NCBI GenBank assembly: GCA_903952145.1
Contig: CAJBES010000004.1
Span: 1 to 39,310, forward strand
Direction: 5' to 3'
From: an uncultured Opitutaceae bacterium
GTDB taxonomy: Bacteria; Verrucomicrobiota; Verrucomicrobiia; Opitutales; Opitutaceae
DNA length: 39,310 bases
A program made the translations under genes and the position numbers. Of this stretch, positions 24,754 to 34,565 are shown piece by piece. The notes under the pieces were generated by a model that searched no databases, was not told where the DNA came from, and worked only from the letters and a program-made list of their open reading frames with translations. Within the stretch, counting starts at the first letter, position 1, and the number at the start of each line of letters is the position of its first letter.

Positions 24754-27180
24754 ATGAAGCAAAACCAGCCCGTCCGTGCCTGGCTCGAATCACCGGTCTC
24801 CGGGTGCATCGAGTATCCGTGTGACTGGCGCGACACCGAGGTGCCGGCGGTGCGGCTGACCGGTGGCGGCCGGGTCCGATTTTTTTCCAGCTTCGAGCGG
24901 GCACCGCGCCACGCGGCGGCACGGCGCTACGGGTATTTCGTGAATGAGCGGGGCGAGATGGTCTTCGCCCGGCCGCCGCTGGTGCAGTCCGGAGAAAAGG
25001 CCTACCTCGCCGGGGATTTCAACGGCTGGCAGGAGGCGGTGGGCCGGGAGGAGTGGCGTTTGCAGCCGGGGGAACTCGATGGCGTGCCGATGCTGTTGTG
25101 GACCGGCCCGGCGGAGCGGTTTCTCACCAATCCGCCGCCCCGCTTCAAATTCGTGACCGGAGGGTATTATTGGCTGAAACTGCCCGACCACGCCCCCAAC
25201 GCCGTGGGCGACACCGCCGGGCACATGAACCTGGTGGTTGTGCCGGAGATCACCGGCCGGCAGCTGTTCCGTTTCACGGTGGACACCCCCCTGGACCTGG
25301 CGGTGGCCTGGACGGTGACCCCCGTGGGGACGGATGCCACCGCAGTCCCGTTGGAGCCGGGGGAGTATTTTTTTACCGTGAGGACCGACCTGCCGCTGGG
25401 TGCGCTCGTGCGCAGCGGCCAGACGGTCTTCCGCCTCTTTGCCCCGCGGGCGCGGAGTGTGCGGCTGCATCTGACGCGGTCACCGATCCCGGACACCAAG
25501 ATCGAGACGCTGGCCCTGGAGAAGCGTAACGACGAGCCGGCGGTATGGGAACTGGCGGTGGCGGGCAACCTGCACGGCTGGTATTATTGGTATACGCTTG
25601 ACGGGCCGCGCGACAGCACGACGCAGTTTGACCCCGCGCAGCGTGTGCTCGATCCCTATGCCCTGGCGGCGGTGAGCCACATGGGACCGGGGATTGTGCT
25701 GGACCGGACTTGGGTGGGGAAGGGCGACCGGAGTTTCAAGACCCCGGCCTGGCAGGACCTTGTCATCGCCGAGGGCCATGTGCGTGACCTTGCGGCCCGG
25801 GCACCGGTGGCGGTGACGGACGAGGAACGCCTGGGGTTCACCGGTCTGCGCAAATGGGTGGAGAGCCCCGAGTTTCACCTCGCCGGGTTGGGGGTGAACT
25901 GCGTGGAGCTGCAGCCGGTACAGGAATTCGACAACCGCACGCGGGCGGAATATCACTGGGGTTACATGCCGGTAAACTGGTTTGCGCCGGCGAGTGCCTA
26001 CGCGCTGGCGCCGGAACAGGCTTCGGGGGTGCACGAATTGCAGGCACTGGTGGCGGCGTTCCACCGGCGCGGCATCGCGGTGGTGCTAGACGTCGTGTTC
26101 AACCACGTGGGCGTGCCCGCCCATCTGCTCTTCATCGACAAGCTTTACTATTTTGAGCAGGACGCCACGGAACGCCTCGCCAACTGGAGCGGTTGCGGCA
26201 ACGACGTGCGCCCGGCCGCGGCCATGGCCCGTCGGCTCATCATCGACAGCTGCCTGCACCTCATGGCGGCCTACGGCGTGGACGGCTTCCGTTTCGACCT
26301 GGCCGAGCTCGTCGGGGTGCAAGCCCTGCGGGAAATCGAAACGGCCATCAAACGAGCCAAGCCCGATGTCATCCTTATTGCCGAGCCGTGGAGTTTCCGC
26401 GGCCACATCGCCGGGGCGCTGCGTGACACCGGCTGGACCTCGTGGAATGACGGTTACCGCGACTTCCTGCGGAATTTCGTGCGCGGAGGCGGGAGCGCCG
26501 AGCGGTTCGAGTATTACCTGAAGGGTTCGCCGTGGCTCTGGGCGAAGTGGCCGGCGCAGACCGTGAACTACACTGAGTCGCATGACGACCGCACCTGGAT
26601 CGACGTCATCACAGAAAACGCCGACGGCAACGGTCACGCGCCTACGCTCAACGACCGCCGCCGCACGCACCTCATGGCGGCCATGCTCTTTTCCTCCATC
26701 GGCATACCGATGCTTGCGGCCGGCCAGGATTTTCTGCGTTCGAAACAGGGCGTCAACAACACCTATCTGCGCGGCGACCTCAACGCGCTTGATTACCGAC
26801 GGCTCGATTGCTTCCCCGGCACCCATGCGTATTTCGCGGATTGGATCGCGTTCCGACTGGGCGAGGCCGGCCGGCTGCTCCGCCTGTGGGCGCGGCCGAG
26901 TGAGGGTTATTTCCAGTTTTTTACCACCCACGGATCAACCGCAACCGCCGTGCTTTACAATGCTGACTGCTCACTCGGAGCGACGCAGTTGCTGTTCGCC
27001 GTCAACCCGACTTTCGGCGACACGGTCATTCCGCTAGGGGAAACCGTGCCGGGATCGGCGCACTGGCGACAACTGGCTGACCATGAACGGTTTTTCCCCG
27101 GCCGCGGGCCGCGCCAGTTGGTGGCGGCGGAGCTGTTTGTGCCTGCGCTGGACTGCAGTTTGTGGCTGGGGACGCCCTAA
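24754..27180 (+). CDS. GH13 alpha-glucan hydrolase, pullulanase/isoamylase type
   Basis: A protein of 808 aa from ATG 24754; the frame is open much further upstream only as a shadow of mnmA. No signal peptide is seen, so it is likely cytoplasmic. A carbohydrate-binding E-set domain near 80-170 (YLAGDFNGWQ) is followed by a second beta domain near 215-310 (QTVFRLFAPRARSVRLHL), then the catalytic barrel. The four GH13 regions are D446VVFNHV, GFRFDLAEL with nucleophile D515, LIAEPW with acid/base E544, and TESHDD with H610-D611. The layout fits debranching of glycogen or maltodextrins; exact specificity is open. A terminator-like hairpin follows and then gap. Confidence 0.9.
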   Translation: MKQNQPVRAWLESPVSGCIEYPCDWRDTEVPAVRLTGGGRVRFFSSFERAPRHAAARRYGYFVNERGEMVFARPPLVQSGEKAYLAGDFNGWQEAVGREEWRLQPGELDGVPMLLWTGPAERFLTNPPPRFKFVTGGYYWLKLPDHAPNAVGDTAGHMNLVVVPEITGRQLFRFTVDTPLDLAVAWTVTPVGTDATAVPLEPGEYFFTVRTDLPLGALVRSGQTVFRLFAPRARSVRLHLTRSPIPDTKIETLALEKRNDEPAVWELAVAGNLHGWYYWYTLDGPRDSTTQFDPAQRVLDPYALAAVSHMGPGIVLDRTWVGKGDRSFKTPAWQDLVIAEGHVRDLAARAPVAVTDEERLGFTGLRKWVESPEFHLAGLGVNCVELQPVQEFDNRTRAEYHWGYMPVNWFAPASAYALAPEQASGVHELQALVAAFHRRGIAVVLDVVFNHVGVPAHLLFIDKLYYFEQDATERLANWSGCGNDVRPAAAMARRLIIDSCLHLMAAYGVDGFRFDLAELVGVQALREIETAIKRAKPDVILIAEPWSFRGHIAGALRDTGWTSWNDGYRDFLRNFVRGGGSAERFEYYLKGSPWLWAKWPAQTVNYTESHDDRTWIDVITENADGNGHAPTLNDRRRTHLMAAMLFSSIGIPMLAAGQDFLRSKQGVNNTYLRGDLNALDYRRLDCFPGTHAYFADWIAFRLGEAGRLLRLWARPSEGYFQFFTTHGSTATAVLYNADCSLGATQLLFAVNPTFGDTVIPLGETVPGSAHWRQLADHERFFPGRGPRQLVAAELFVPALDCSLWLGTP

Positions 27181-27197
27181 AGCGACCCGTGAGGAGG

Positions 27198-27219
27198 TGC
27201 GCAGTGGTGTGCATTTTTT
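27198..27219 (+). terminator. Putative intrinsic terminator after the GH13 gene
   Basis: TGCGCA and TGTGCA form a 6-bp stem with one G-U pair and a GTGG loop, followed by TTTTTT at 27214-27219. The stem is short, but the T-run is the best in the window. Confidence 0.45.
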
Positions 27220-27344
27220 GGCAAAACTTACGCATTTCGCACCATCCGCCGAGCATGACACAGCTTTGACGGAAAAGCCCCTTGCATCCGGGTCCGGCAG
27301 ACTTTTCATTCATAACGCCTGCGCGCCCGCGCGGAGGCATCTAA

Positions 27345-28445
<1,101 letters not shown>

Positions 28446-28464
28446 GCCAAGCCAGCCAACCTGA

Positions 28465-28541
28465 CCGCGGATGACGCGGATGATCGCGGAGAAACCAACC
28501 CTCATCCGCGCCCGTCCATGTCATCCGCGGTTGTTTTTTAT
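28465..28541 (+). terminator. Long two-part hairpin with T-run in the gap-pgk spacer
   Basis: CCGCGGATGAC (28465-28475) pairs with GTCATCCGCGG (28520-28530), and inside it GCGGATGA (28476-28483) pairs with TCATCCGC (28502-28509); one side has a 10-nt bulge. TTGTTTTTTATA follows at once. The pgk ATG is only 12 nt further, so the hairpin may partly terminate transcription or stabilise the gap mRNA end. Confidence 0.6.
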
Positions 28542-28553
28542 ACCCTACCGACC

Positions 28554-29816
28554 ATGCCAAAATTCAAATCCATCCGTGACCTGAAACTTACCGGGAAACG
28601 CGTCCTCATGCGTGTGGACTTCAACGTCCCGCAGGACAAGGCCACCGGCGCCATCACCAACAACCAGCGCATTGTTGCCGCGCTCCCGACGATCAACTAC
28701 GCCCTCGAACAGGGCGCCTCCGTGGTGCTCATGTCGCACCTCGGCCGGCCCGACGGCCAAAAGATCGCCAAGTTTTCGCTCCAGCCCGTCGCGACGGAAC
28801 TCGGAAAACTGCTGGGCAAGCCGGTCACGTTCCTCGCCGACTGCGTCGGCCCGGCGGTCGAGGCCGCCTGTGCGCCCGGCACCCTCAAGGCGGGTGAAGT
28901 CGTGCTGCTGGAAAATCTCCGTTTTCACATCGAGGAAGAGGGCAAGGTGAAGCTCAAGCAGGCCGACGGCACCGAGACGAAGCTCAAGGCCGATCCGGTG
29001 AAGGAAGCCGCTTTCCGGGCCAGCCTCAGCAAGCTTGGCGATATTTTCGTCAACGATGCCTTTGGCACCGCGCACCGGGCGCACTCATCGATGGTCGGTG
29101 TTGCTCTTCCGCAGAAGGCCGCCGGTCTCCTGATGGAGGCCGAGCTCAAGGCTTTCGCCGCCGTGCTCGATCACCCGCAGCGTCCGCTGCTCGCCATCCT
29201 TGGCGGCGCGAAGATCGCCGACAAAATTCCCCTCATCAACAACCTCCTGGAGAAGGCCAATGAGATCATCATCGGCGGCGGCATGGCGTTCACCTTCAAG
29301 AAGGTGACGCAAGGCATGGAGATCGGCAGCAGCCTGTTCGACGCCGAGGGGGCCAAGCTGGTGCCGGAACTTGTGGCCAAGGCGAAGGCCAAGGGCGTGA
29401 AACTCGTCCTGCCGGTCGACTACCTCTGCGCGGACAAGTTCGACGCCAACGCGGCGACCCGGACGACCACGGATGCCACCGGCATCCCCGCCGGATGGAT
29501 GGGACTCGACGCCGGCCCGCAATCCATCGCGCTCTACCGCGCCTCCATTCGCGAGGCCCGGACCATCATCTGGAACGGTCCGTCCGGCGTGTTCGAATTC
29601 GAGAAGTTTGCCGGCTCGACCAAGGCCATGGCTGCGGACGTCGCCGAGGCGACCGCCAAGGGCGCCATCACGGTGGTCGGGGGCGGCGACACCGCCACGG
29701 CTGCGAAGAAATTCAAGGTGGCCGACAAGGTCACGCACTGCTCCACCGGCGGCGGCGCCAGCCTCGAGTTCCTCGAGGGCAAGGCCCTGCCCGGAGTGGT
29801 ATTCCTGGAGTCCTGA
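28554..29816 (+). CDS. pgk: Phosphoglycerate kinase
   Basis: A protein of 420 aa that transfers phosphate from 1,3-bisphosphoglycerate to [13 protein letters not shown] at 28554 is the start; the frame is open to 28518 within the hairpin. Signatures are [77 protein letters not shown] and [14 protein letters not shown], all in the normal order. It is the second gene of the glycolytic cluster. Confidence 0.98.
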   Translation: MPKFKSIRDLKLTGKRVLMRVDFNVPQDKATGAITNNQRIVAALPTINYALEQGASVVLMSHLGRPDGQKIAKFSLQPVATELGKLLGKPVTFLADCVGPAVEAACAPGTLKAGEVVLLENLRFHIEEEGKVKLKQADGTETKLKADPVKEAAFRASLSKLGDIFVNDAFGTAHRAHSSMVGVALPQKAAGLLMEAELKAFAAVLDHPQRPLLAILGGAKIADKIPLINNLLEKANEIIIGGGMAFTFKKVTQGMEIGSSLFDAEGAKLVPELVAKAKAKGVKLVLPVDYLCADKFDANAATRTTTDATGIPAGWMGLDAGPQSIALYRASIREARTIIWNGPSGVFEFEKFAGSTKAMAADVAEATAKGAITVVGGGDTATAAKKFKVADKVTHCSTGGGASLEFLEGKALPGVVFLES

Positions 29817-29848
29817 CGGCCTCCGGGCATGGGTCGGATTAAATGTTG

Positions 29849-29897
29849 CCTGTGACCCATTACCCATAACCTATCACCCTTCACCCTTAACCTACTT
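29849..29897 (+). repeat. Seven 7-bp tandem repeats directly upstream of tpiA
   Basis: Seven heptamers in perfect register without a slipped base, consensus CCYWTHA (for example CCCATTA CCCATAA); six of the seven end in A. They fill the space from 33 nt after the pgk stop to 4 nt before the tpiA start, so the ribosome site lies within or next to the array. Confidence 0.85.
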
Positions 29898-29901
29898 TCC
29901 C

Positions 29902-30672
29902 ATGATCCTCCGCAAAAAACTCATCGCCGGTAACTGGAAAATGAACAAGACGCCCACTGACGGTGTGGCGCTGGTTGCCGAACTCGTCACCGCCATTGGC
30001 AAACAGACCGACGTCGACGTCCTGGTCTGCCCGCCGTTTACGGGACTCGAATCCGCCGGCAAGGCGCTGGAGGGATCCACGCTCAAACTCGGCGCCCAGA
30101 ACATGCACTTCGAGGCCAACGGAGCCTTCACCGGCGAGGTTTCCGCGCCCATGTTGCGGGCGCTGTTCGCCACGCATGTCATCCTCGGCCACAGTGAGCG
30201 CCGCGCGCTCTTCGGCGAGCAGGATGCCTTCATCAACAAAAAGGTGCTCGCGGCGCTGAAGAACCAGCTGCGCCCGATCCTGTGCGTGGGCGAGACCCTG
30301 GCCGAACGCGAGGGCGGCATCGCGCTCAAGGTCGTGCAGACCCAGCTGGAGGCCGGGCTGGAAGGCGTGGGCAAGGATCAGGCATCGACCGTCATCGTCG
30401 CCTACGAACCAGTCTGGGCCATTGGCACCGGCAAGGTCGCGACCACCGACCAGGCCCAGGAGGTGCACGCCTTCATCCGCGGCCTGCTGGTCAAACTCTA
30501 CGGTGACTCCATCGCACAGAAGGTCCGCATCCTCTACGGCGGCTCGATGAAGCCGGCCAACGCCCCCGAACTGCTCAGCCAGAAGGACATTGACGGCGGC
30601 CTCATCGGTGGTGCCGCCCTCGAGGCGCGCAGCTTTGTCGACCTCGTCAAAGCGGCGGCGGCGGTGAAGTAA
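29902..30672 (+). CDS. tpiA: Triosephosphate isomerase
   Basis: A protein of 256 aa interconverting dihydroxyacetone phosphate and glyceraldehyde 3-phosphate. MILRKKLIAGNWKMNK holds catalytic N11 and K13; H97 is in ILGHSERR and the general base E169 in VAYEPVWAIGTGK. YGGSMKPANA and GGLIGGAALEA complete the phosphate-binding loops. A much longer open frame upstream overlaps pgk and is not real. The start codon immediately follows a heptamer repeat rather than a purine-rich ribosome site. Confidence 0.98.
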   Translation: MILRKKLIAGNWKMNKTPTDGVALVAELVTAIGKQTDVDVLVCPPFTGLESAGKALEGSTLKLGAQNMHFEANGAFTGEVSAPMLRALFATHVILGHSERRALFGEQDAFINKKVLAALKNQLRPILCVGETLAEREGGIALKVVQTQLEAGLEGVGKDQASTVIVAYEPVWAIGTGKVATTDQAQEVHAFIRGLLVKLYGDSIAQKVRILYGGSMKPANAPELLSQKDIDGGLIGGAALEARSFVDLVKAAAAVK

Positions 30673-30680
30673 AGGGGGAC

Positions 30681-30715
30681 GCAGGCTGCCGGCCCATTCT
30701 TTGCGGGCGGCCTGC
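30681..30715. terminator. Hairpin between convergent tpiA and the prenyl synthase gene
   Basis: GCAGGCTGCC pairs with GGCGGCCTGC over 10 bp with one T-G mismatch that can form a wobble in RNA; the loop is 15 nt. It is placed between two converging stops. No T-run follows. Confidence 0.45.
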
Positions 30716-30731
30716 TCGTGCTCCTGGGCAA

Positions 30732-31610
30732 TCAGCTGACGCGACGCGACATTGATTCGACCAATGCTTTGAGGAAACCCGCGTCGCCAGGCAAGGAGGC
30801 CAGTGCGGTCAGGGCGGCCGTGCTGTGCTCCTCTGCGAGTTGCCGGGATTTTTCCAGTCCATGGAGTCTGACAAACGTGGCCTTGCCGGCTTTGGCGTCC
30901 TTGCCGGCGGTCTTGCCGAGGGTGGCGGTGTCGGCCGTGGCGTCGAGGATGTCGTCGATGATCTGGAACGCCAGGCCCAGATGCCGGCCGGCGCGGCGCA
31001 GCGCGGCGATGCTGCCCTCATTCGCGCCTCCGATGAGGCCGCCCATCACGAGCGCGGCCTCGATCATCGCGGCGGTCTTGTTCAGGTGGATGAATTCGAG
31101 CTCCTCGGTGGTGGTGTCGGTTTTCTTTTCGGCCAGCAGATCCTCCATCTGGCCACCGATGAGCCGGCGGCTGCCGGCGGCGTCGGCGAGTTCGCGGACG
31201 AGCGCAGCGGCGAGTTTGTCGGGATAATTTTCGGCGAGCAGCGCGAAGGCGTGGGTGAGCAGGGCGTCACCGGCGAGCAGGGCGGTGGCTTCGTCGAACT
31301 GCCGGTGGACGGTGGGCCGGCCGCGGCGGAGGTCGTCGTTGTCCATGCACGGCAGGTCGTCGTGGATGAGCGAGTAGGTGTGCAGGCACTCGATGGCCAT
31401 GGCGGCGGGGAGGGCGGCGTCAGCCATCCCGCCGCACACTTCGGCCGTGGCCAGCACGAGGACGGGACGCAGGCGCTTGCCGCCGGCCTGCAGGCTGTAG
31501 CGCATGGCCGCATGCAGACGGGCGGGCCGGGTGCCGGCCGCGGGTAGGTGCCGGTCGAGTCCGGTCTCGACGCGGGCCACATGGTGTTTGAGGGTGACGG
31601 TGAAATCCAT
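30732..31610 (-). CDS. ispA: Short-chain trans-polyprenyl diphosphate synthase (farnesyl diphosphate synthase type)
   Basis: A protein of 292 aa that condenses isopentenyl diphosphate with allylic diphosphates. The first aspartate-rich motif is D84-D-L-P-C-M-D90, the bacterial DDxxxxD form, after YSLQAGGKRLRPVL and HTYSLIH; GQMEDLLAE and the second motif FQIIDDILD follow. Size and motif spacing match IspA; geranylgeranyl product cannot be excluded. ATG at 31610 was chosen over 31736, whose extra residues do not resemble the family. It is divergent from the zinc-ribbon gene. Confidence 0.93.
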   Translation of the reverse strand: MDFTVTLKHHVARVETGLDRHLPAAGTRPARLHAAMRYSLQAGGKRLRPVLVLATAEVCGGMADAALPAAMAIECLHTYSLIHDDLPCMDNDDLRRGRPTVHRQFDEATALLAGDALLTHAFALLAENYPDKLAAALVRELADAAGSRRLIGGQMEDLLAEKKTDTTTEELEFIHLNKTAAMIEAALVMGGLIGGANEGSIAALRRAGRHLGLAFQIIDDILDATADTATLGKTAGKDAKAGKATFVRLHGLEKSRQLAEEHSTAALTALASLPGDAGFLKALVESMSRRVS

Positions 31611-31734
31611 CGCCCTTTGCGTGGGCGAAAACCGGGCGGGGTGCAACGATGGAGCGTGAACGCCCGCCACAGGCGCTTGCATAACAAACTCGCCTTTGTC
31701 AGAGGCGCGCTCCAGAGTCCGCCGACGATTCACC

Positions 31735-32037
31735 ATGCCTACCTACGAGTATTTCTGCACCAAGTGCGGCCACGAGATGGAAGCTTTCCACCCCATGAAG
31801 GATGCGCCGCACACCAAGTGCCCGGCCTGCAAGAAAACCGGCCTCAAGCGCAAGGTCGGCGGCGGTGCGGGGCTGATTTTCAAGGGCAGCGGTTTTTACA
31901 TCACCGACTACAAAAAAACCTCCGGCAAGCCCGAGGCTGGTGGGGAGAAAACTGTGTCCGCCAAGACCGAGTCCAAGACCGAATCCAAACCTGAGTCCAA
32001 ACCTGAAGCCAAACCCGCCGCCGCCGCGGCCAAATAA
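31735..32037 (+). CDS. FmdB-family zinc-ribbon protein
   Basis: A protein of 100 aa. MPTYEYFCTKCGHEMEAF starts the FmdB/CxxC_CxxC_SSSS domain, with zinc ligands C8, C11, C29 and C32; GSGFYITDYKK is the family's usual end of the conserved part. The tail is low-complexity Lys, Glu, Ser and Ala with KPESKPEAKP-type repeats. The family is thought to be regulatory but has no settled function. It lies 6 nt before the next gene, suggesting an operon. Confidence 0.92.
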   Translation: MPTYEYFCTKCGHEMEAFHPMKDAPHTKCPACKKTGLKRKVGGGAGLIFKGSGFYITDYKKTSGKPEAGGEKTVSAKTESKTESKPESKPEAKPAAAAAK

Positions 32038-32043
32038 ATCCCC

Positions 32044-32727
32044 ATGAGCAGCAAGATCGATCGCGCCCTCTACGGTCCCAGTTGGACGGAAGTCATTTTC
32101 GGAGCCCTGCTGAGCGTCGTGCTTGGCGTGGTGTTGGCTGCGGCCTGCCTGGTCATCAGGCCGGTGGCTGCGGTCAAGGAAATGCCGAAGGAGCCGGTGG
32201 CCGGGGCCGTTTACTACCTCGAGGGCTCGAAAGACTCGAACAAGGGGCGGAGTTGGACGGCCAAGCAGCAGCAACTGGTCTCCGGCCTGTCGGTGACGGT
32301 CACCGAGGAGGAACTCAACACGGCCGTTGCCGTCCTGAATGCACCCGCGTCCAGAAAGCCCGGCGTCAAGGAAGAGCCCGCGGCGGAGGCCAAGCCGTCG
32401 GTATTCGTTCCGGGTCCGCCGAACTTCCGCATCCGTGACGGGCAGATGCAGATCGGGGTGCCGGTGGCGGTGGCGGCGTTCGACCTCGGCCTGAACATCA
32501 TCGTGCAGGCGCGGGGTGGGTTTGAAAAAAAAGGGGATTGTTTCGTCTTCTCGCCGGACACGCTGCTGATCGGTTCTTGCGCAGTGGATAAGATTCCGGG
32601 TGTGACCGGTTTGGTGCTGCAAAAACTTGTCGGGGCGCAGGCGGTGCCGGAAGCCATCGCCACGGCGTGGGGGAAGCTGGCCAACGTCACCATCGACGGT
32701 GCCCAGCTCAAGCTGGACGCCCCGTAA
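32044..32727 (+). CDS. Hypothetical single-pass membrane protein
   Basis: A protein of 227 aa of unknown family. After a short N-terminus, one strong hydrophobic segment (EVIFGALLSVVLGVVLAAA, about residues 16-34) could be an anchor or signal. The remainder has VSGLSVTVTEEELNTAV, a Pro/Glu/Ala linker near 103-118, and a predicted beta-rich domain with FRIRDGQMQIGVPVAV. The order of a substrate- or lipid-facing beta domain after a linker is suggestive, but no function can be assigned. It is 6 nt downstream of the FmdB gene; a 236-nt gap without visible signals follows. Confidence 0.8.
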   Translation: MSSKIDRALYGPSWTEVIFGALLSVVLGVVLAAACLVIRPVAAVKEMPKEPVAGAVYYLEGSKDSNKGRSWTAKQQQLVSGLSVTVTEEELNTAVAVLNAPASRKPGVKEEPAAEAKPSVFVPGPPNFRIRDGQMQIGVPVAVAAFDLGLNIIVQARGGFEKKGDCFVFSPDTLLIGSCAVDKIPGVTGLVLQKLVGAQAVPEAIATAWGKLANVTIDGAQLKLDAP

Positions 32728-32963
32728 TCTAACGGCCCGATTGCTTCGGACCTCACGCGTCGGGCATGGGGTGTGAGCGAGCCGTGGTGGAACGTGTTGT
32801 CCGCTGCCTTCCCACTGGGCGTCTTGGGGGCCAGCCGCGCCAGGGTCTTTTTTTGATCAGGACTACTGGGGATGCGGCGCCCCGCCGCGTTCCGTCCCTT
32901 CCTCCGCGCCACCTCGCGTCCGCGTGCTTGCCAGCGGGCCGGCCAGCCGCGAATACTGCGCGG

Positions 32964-34553
32964 GTGTCGAAAAGCCTGAAAAACATCAGCATCGTGGCGA
33001 CGCTCACCGTGGTCTCGCGCGTGCTCGGGCTGGTGCGGGAGATTTTCACCGCGGCGATTTTCGGCACGAGCGCGCTGGCCTCGGCTTTTGTCTCCGGCTT
33101 CACGTTACCCAACCTTTTCCGCCGGCTGCTGGGCGAGGGGGCGCTGACAGCGGCGTTTGTGCCGACACTGACGGAGGAACTGGAGCACCGTCAGCGGGCC
33201 GGGGCGTTCGCCCTGGTGAGTCAGGTCGCCAGCTGGCTGCTAGTGGTGACCGGGGTGCTGGTGGGGATGGCCATGCTGGGGCTGGCCAATGCCGACGGGC
33301 TGCTGGTCAAGGTGAGCGGCTGGGGCATGGCGGAGGCGACACTGCGCCGGCTCCTGCTGGGCGCGGACCTCGCGGTGATCCTGTTTCCCTACATGGTATT
33401 CGTCTGCCTCGCGGCGGCCTTCAGTGCGGCTTGCCAGGTGCTGGGCCGGTTCACGGAGCCGGCGCTGTCACCGGTCTGGCTCAACCTCTGCATCATCGGC
33501 GCGCTCGGTGCGGGCGGCTGGTGGGCGTGGGGTCTGTCGGAGCGGATGCACCTGCTCTGCGCCGGGGTGCTCGTGGGGGGATTTCTGCAGATGGCGGTGC
33601 CGGCCAGGGTGCTGTGGCACGAGGGCTGGCGGCCAAAGTTTGACCTGCAGCTCAATGAGCGCGTGCGGGCCATCATGCGGCTGATGGGGCCGATGGTCAT
33701 CGGGTCGGCCATCTACCTCGTCAACATGGCGGTGTCGCGTTTTCTGGGCCTCTCGCTCAACGACAGTGCGGCCGCGATCATCAACCTCGCGACGCGGGTG
33801 ATGGAGCTCCCGATCGGCGTGTTCACCGCCGCGATCGCCACAGTGGTGTTCCCGCTGATCGCCCGGCATGCGGCGCGGGCCGAGTGGGAGCGCCTGGGCG
33901 AGGATTACCACAAGGGACTGCGGCTGGTGCTGGTGCTGAACGTGCCGGCGGCGGTCGGCCTGGCCCTGTTGAGCGAACCCATCGTGCGGCTGCTGTTCCA
34001 GCGCGGAGCCTTTCACGCCGCCGACACGCAGCTCATGACGCCGGTGCTGGCGGTCTATGCGCTGGGGCTGCCGTTTCTCTCCTTCGTGACGGTGGCGCTG
34101 CGGGGCTTCTACGCGGTGAAGGACACCGCGACGCCCGTGCGGGCGGCGGCTTGGAGCTTCGGGGTCAACCTCGGTCTGAGCCTGCTGCTCATGCGCTGGT
34201 TCTCCACGGTCGGTCTCGCCGTGGCGGGGACCGCCGCCGTGGTGGTGCAGGCGTGGTATCTGCAAACCCGGCTGACCCGGCAGCTGCCCGCGCTCGGGTT
34301 CGCGCCCTTGGTGCCCAATCTGGTGAAGATCGCGCTTGCGAGCGCCGCCATGGGCCTCGTCGTCTGGGGCGGCTGGCAGGCGGCCGCCTGGCTGCCACTG
34401 GCCGGCAAAGCGCATGATCTGGCGGTGGTGGCGGGGCTGATCCCCGCGGCCTGTGCTGTCTATGGTGCCATGCTGTGGATGCTGAAAATCGAGGGTCGCA
34501 CCGAATTGGAACTGATCCTGAACAAGGTCCGAGGCCGAAGCTCCGGTGCCTGA
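32964..34553 (+). CDS. murJ: Lipid II flippase MurJ
   Basis: A protein of 529 aa from GTG 32964 (VSKSLKNISIVATLTVVSR); the open frame back to 32766 is Arg/Pro-rich and not MurJ-like. MurJ moves lipid II across the inner membrane for peptidoglycan synthesis. About 14 membrane helices are visible, with the family stretches VSRVLGLVREIFTAAIFG, PNLFRRLLGEGALTAAFVP, ELPIGVFTAAIATVVFP, LLFQRGAF and the GFYAVKDTATP loop. It is followed 12 nt later by the transporter gene. Confidence 0.95.
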   Translation: MSKSLKNISIVATLTVVSRVLGLVREIFTAAIFGTSALASAFVSGFTLPNLFRRLLGEGALTAAFVPTLTEELEHRQRAGAFALVSQVASWLLVVTGVLVGMAMLGLANADGLLVKVSGWGMAEATLRRLLLGADLAVILFPYMVFVCLAAAFSAACQVLGRFTEPALSPVWLNLCIIGALGAGGWWAWGLSERMHLLCAGVLVGGFLQMAVPARVLWHEGWRPKFDLQLNERVRAIMRLMGPMVIGSAIYLVNMAVSRFLGLSLNDSAAAIINLATRVMELPIGVFTAAIATVVFPLIARHAARAEWERLGEDYHKGLRLVLVLNVPAAVGLALLSEPIVRLLFQRGAFHAADTQLMTPVLAVYALGLPFLSFVTVALRGFYAVKDTATPVRAAAWSFGVNLGLSLLLMRWFSTVGLAVAGTAAVVVQAWYLQTRLTRQLPALGFAPLVPNLVKIALASAAMGLVVWGGWQAAAWLPLAGKAHDLAVVAGLIPAACAVYGAMLWMLKIEGRTELELILNKVRGRSSGA

Positions 34554-34565
34554 AACTGCGCGACC

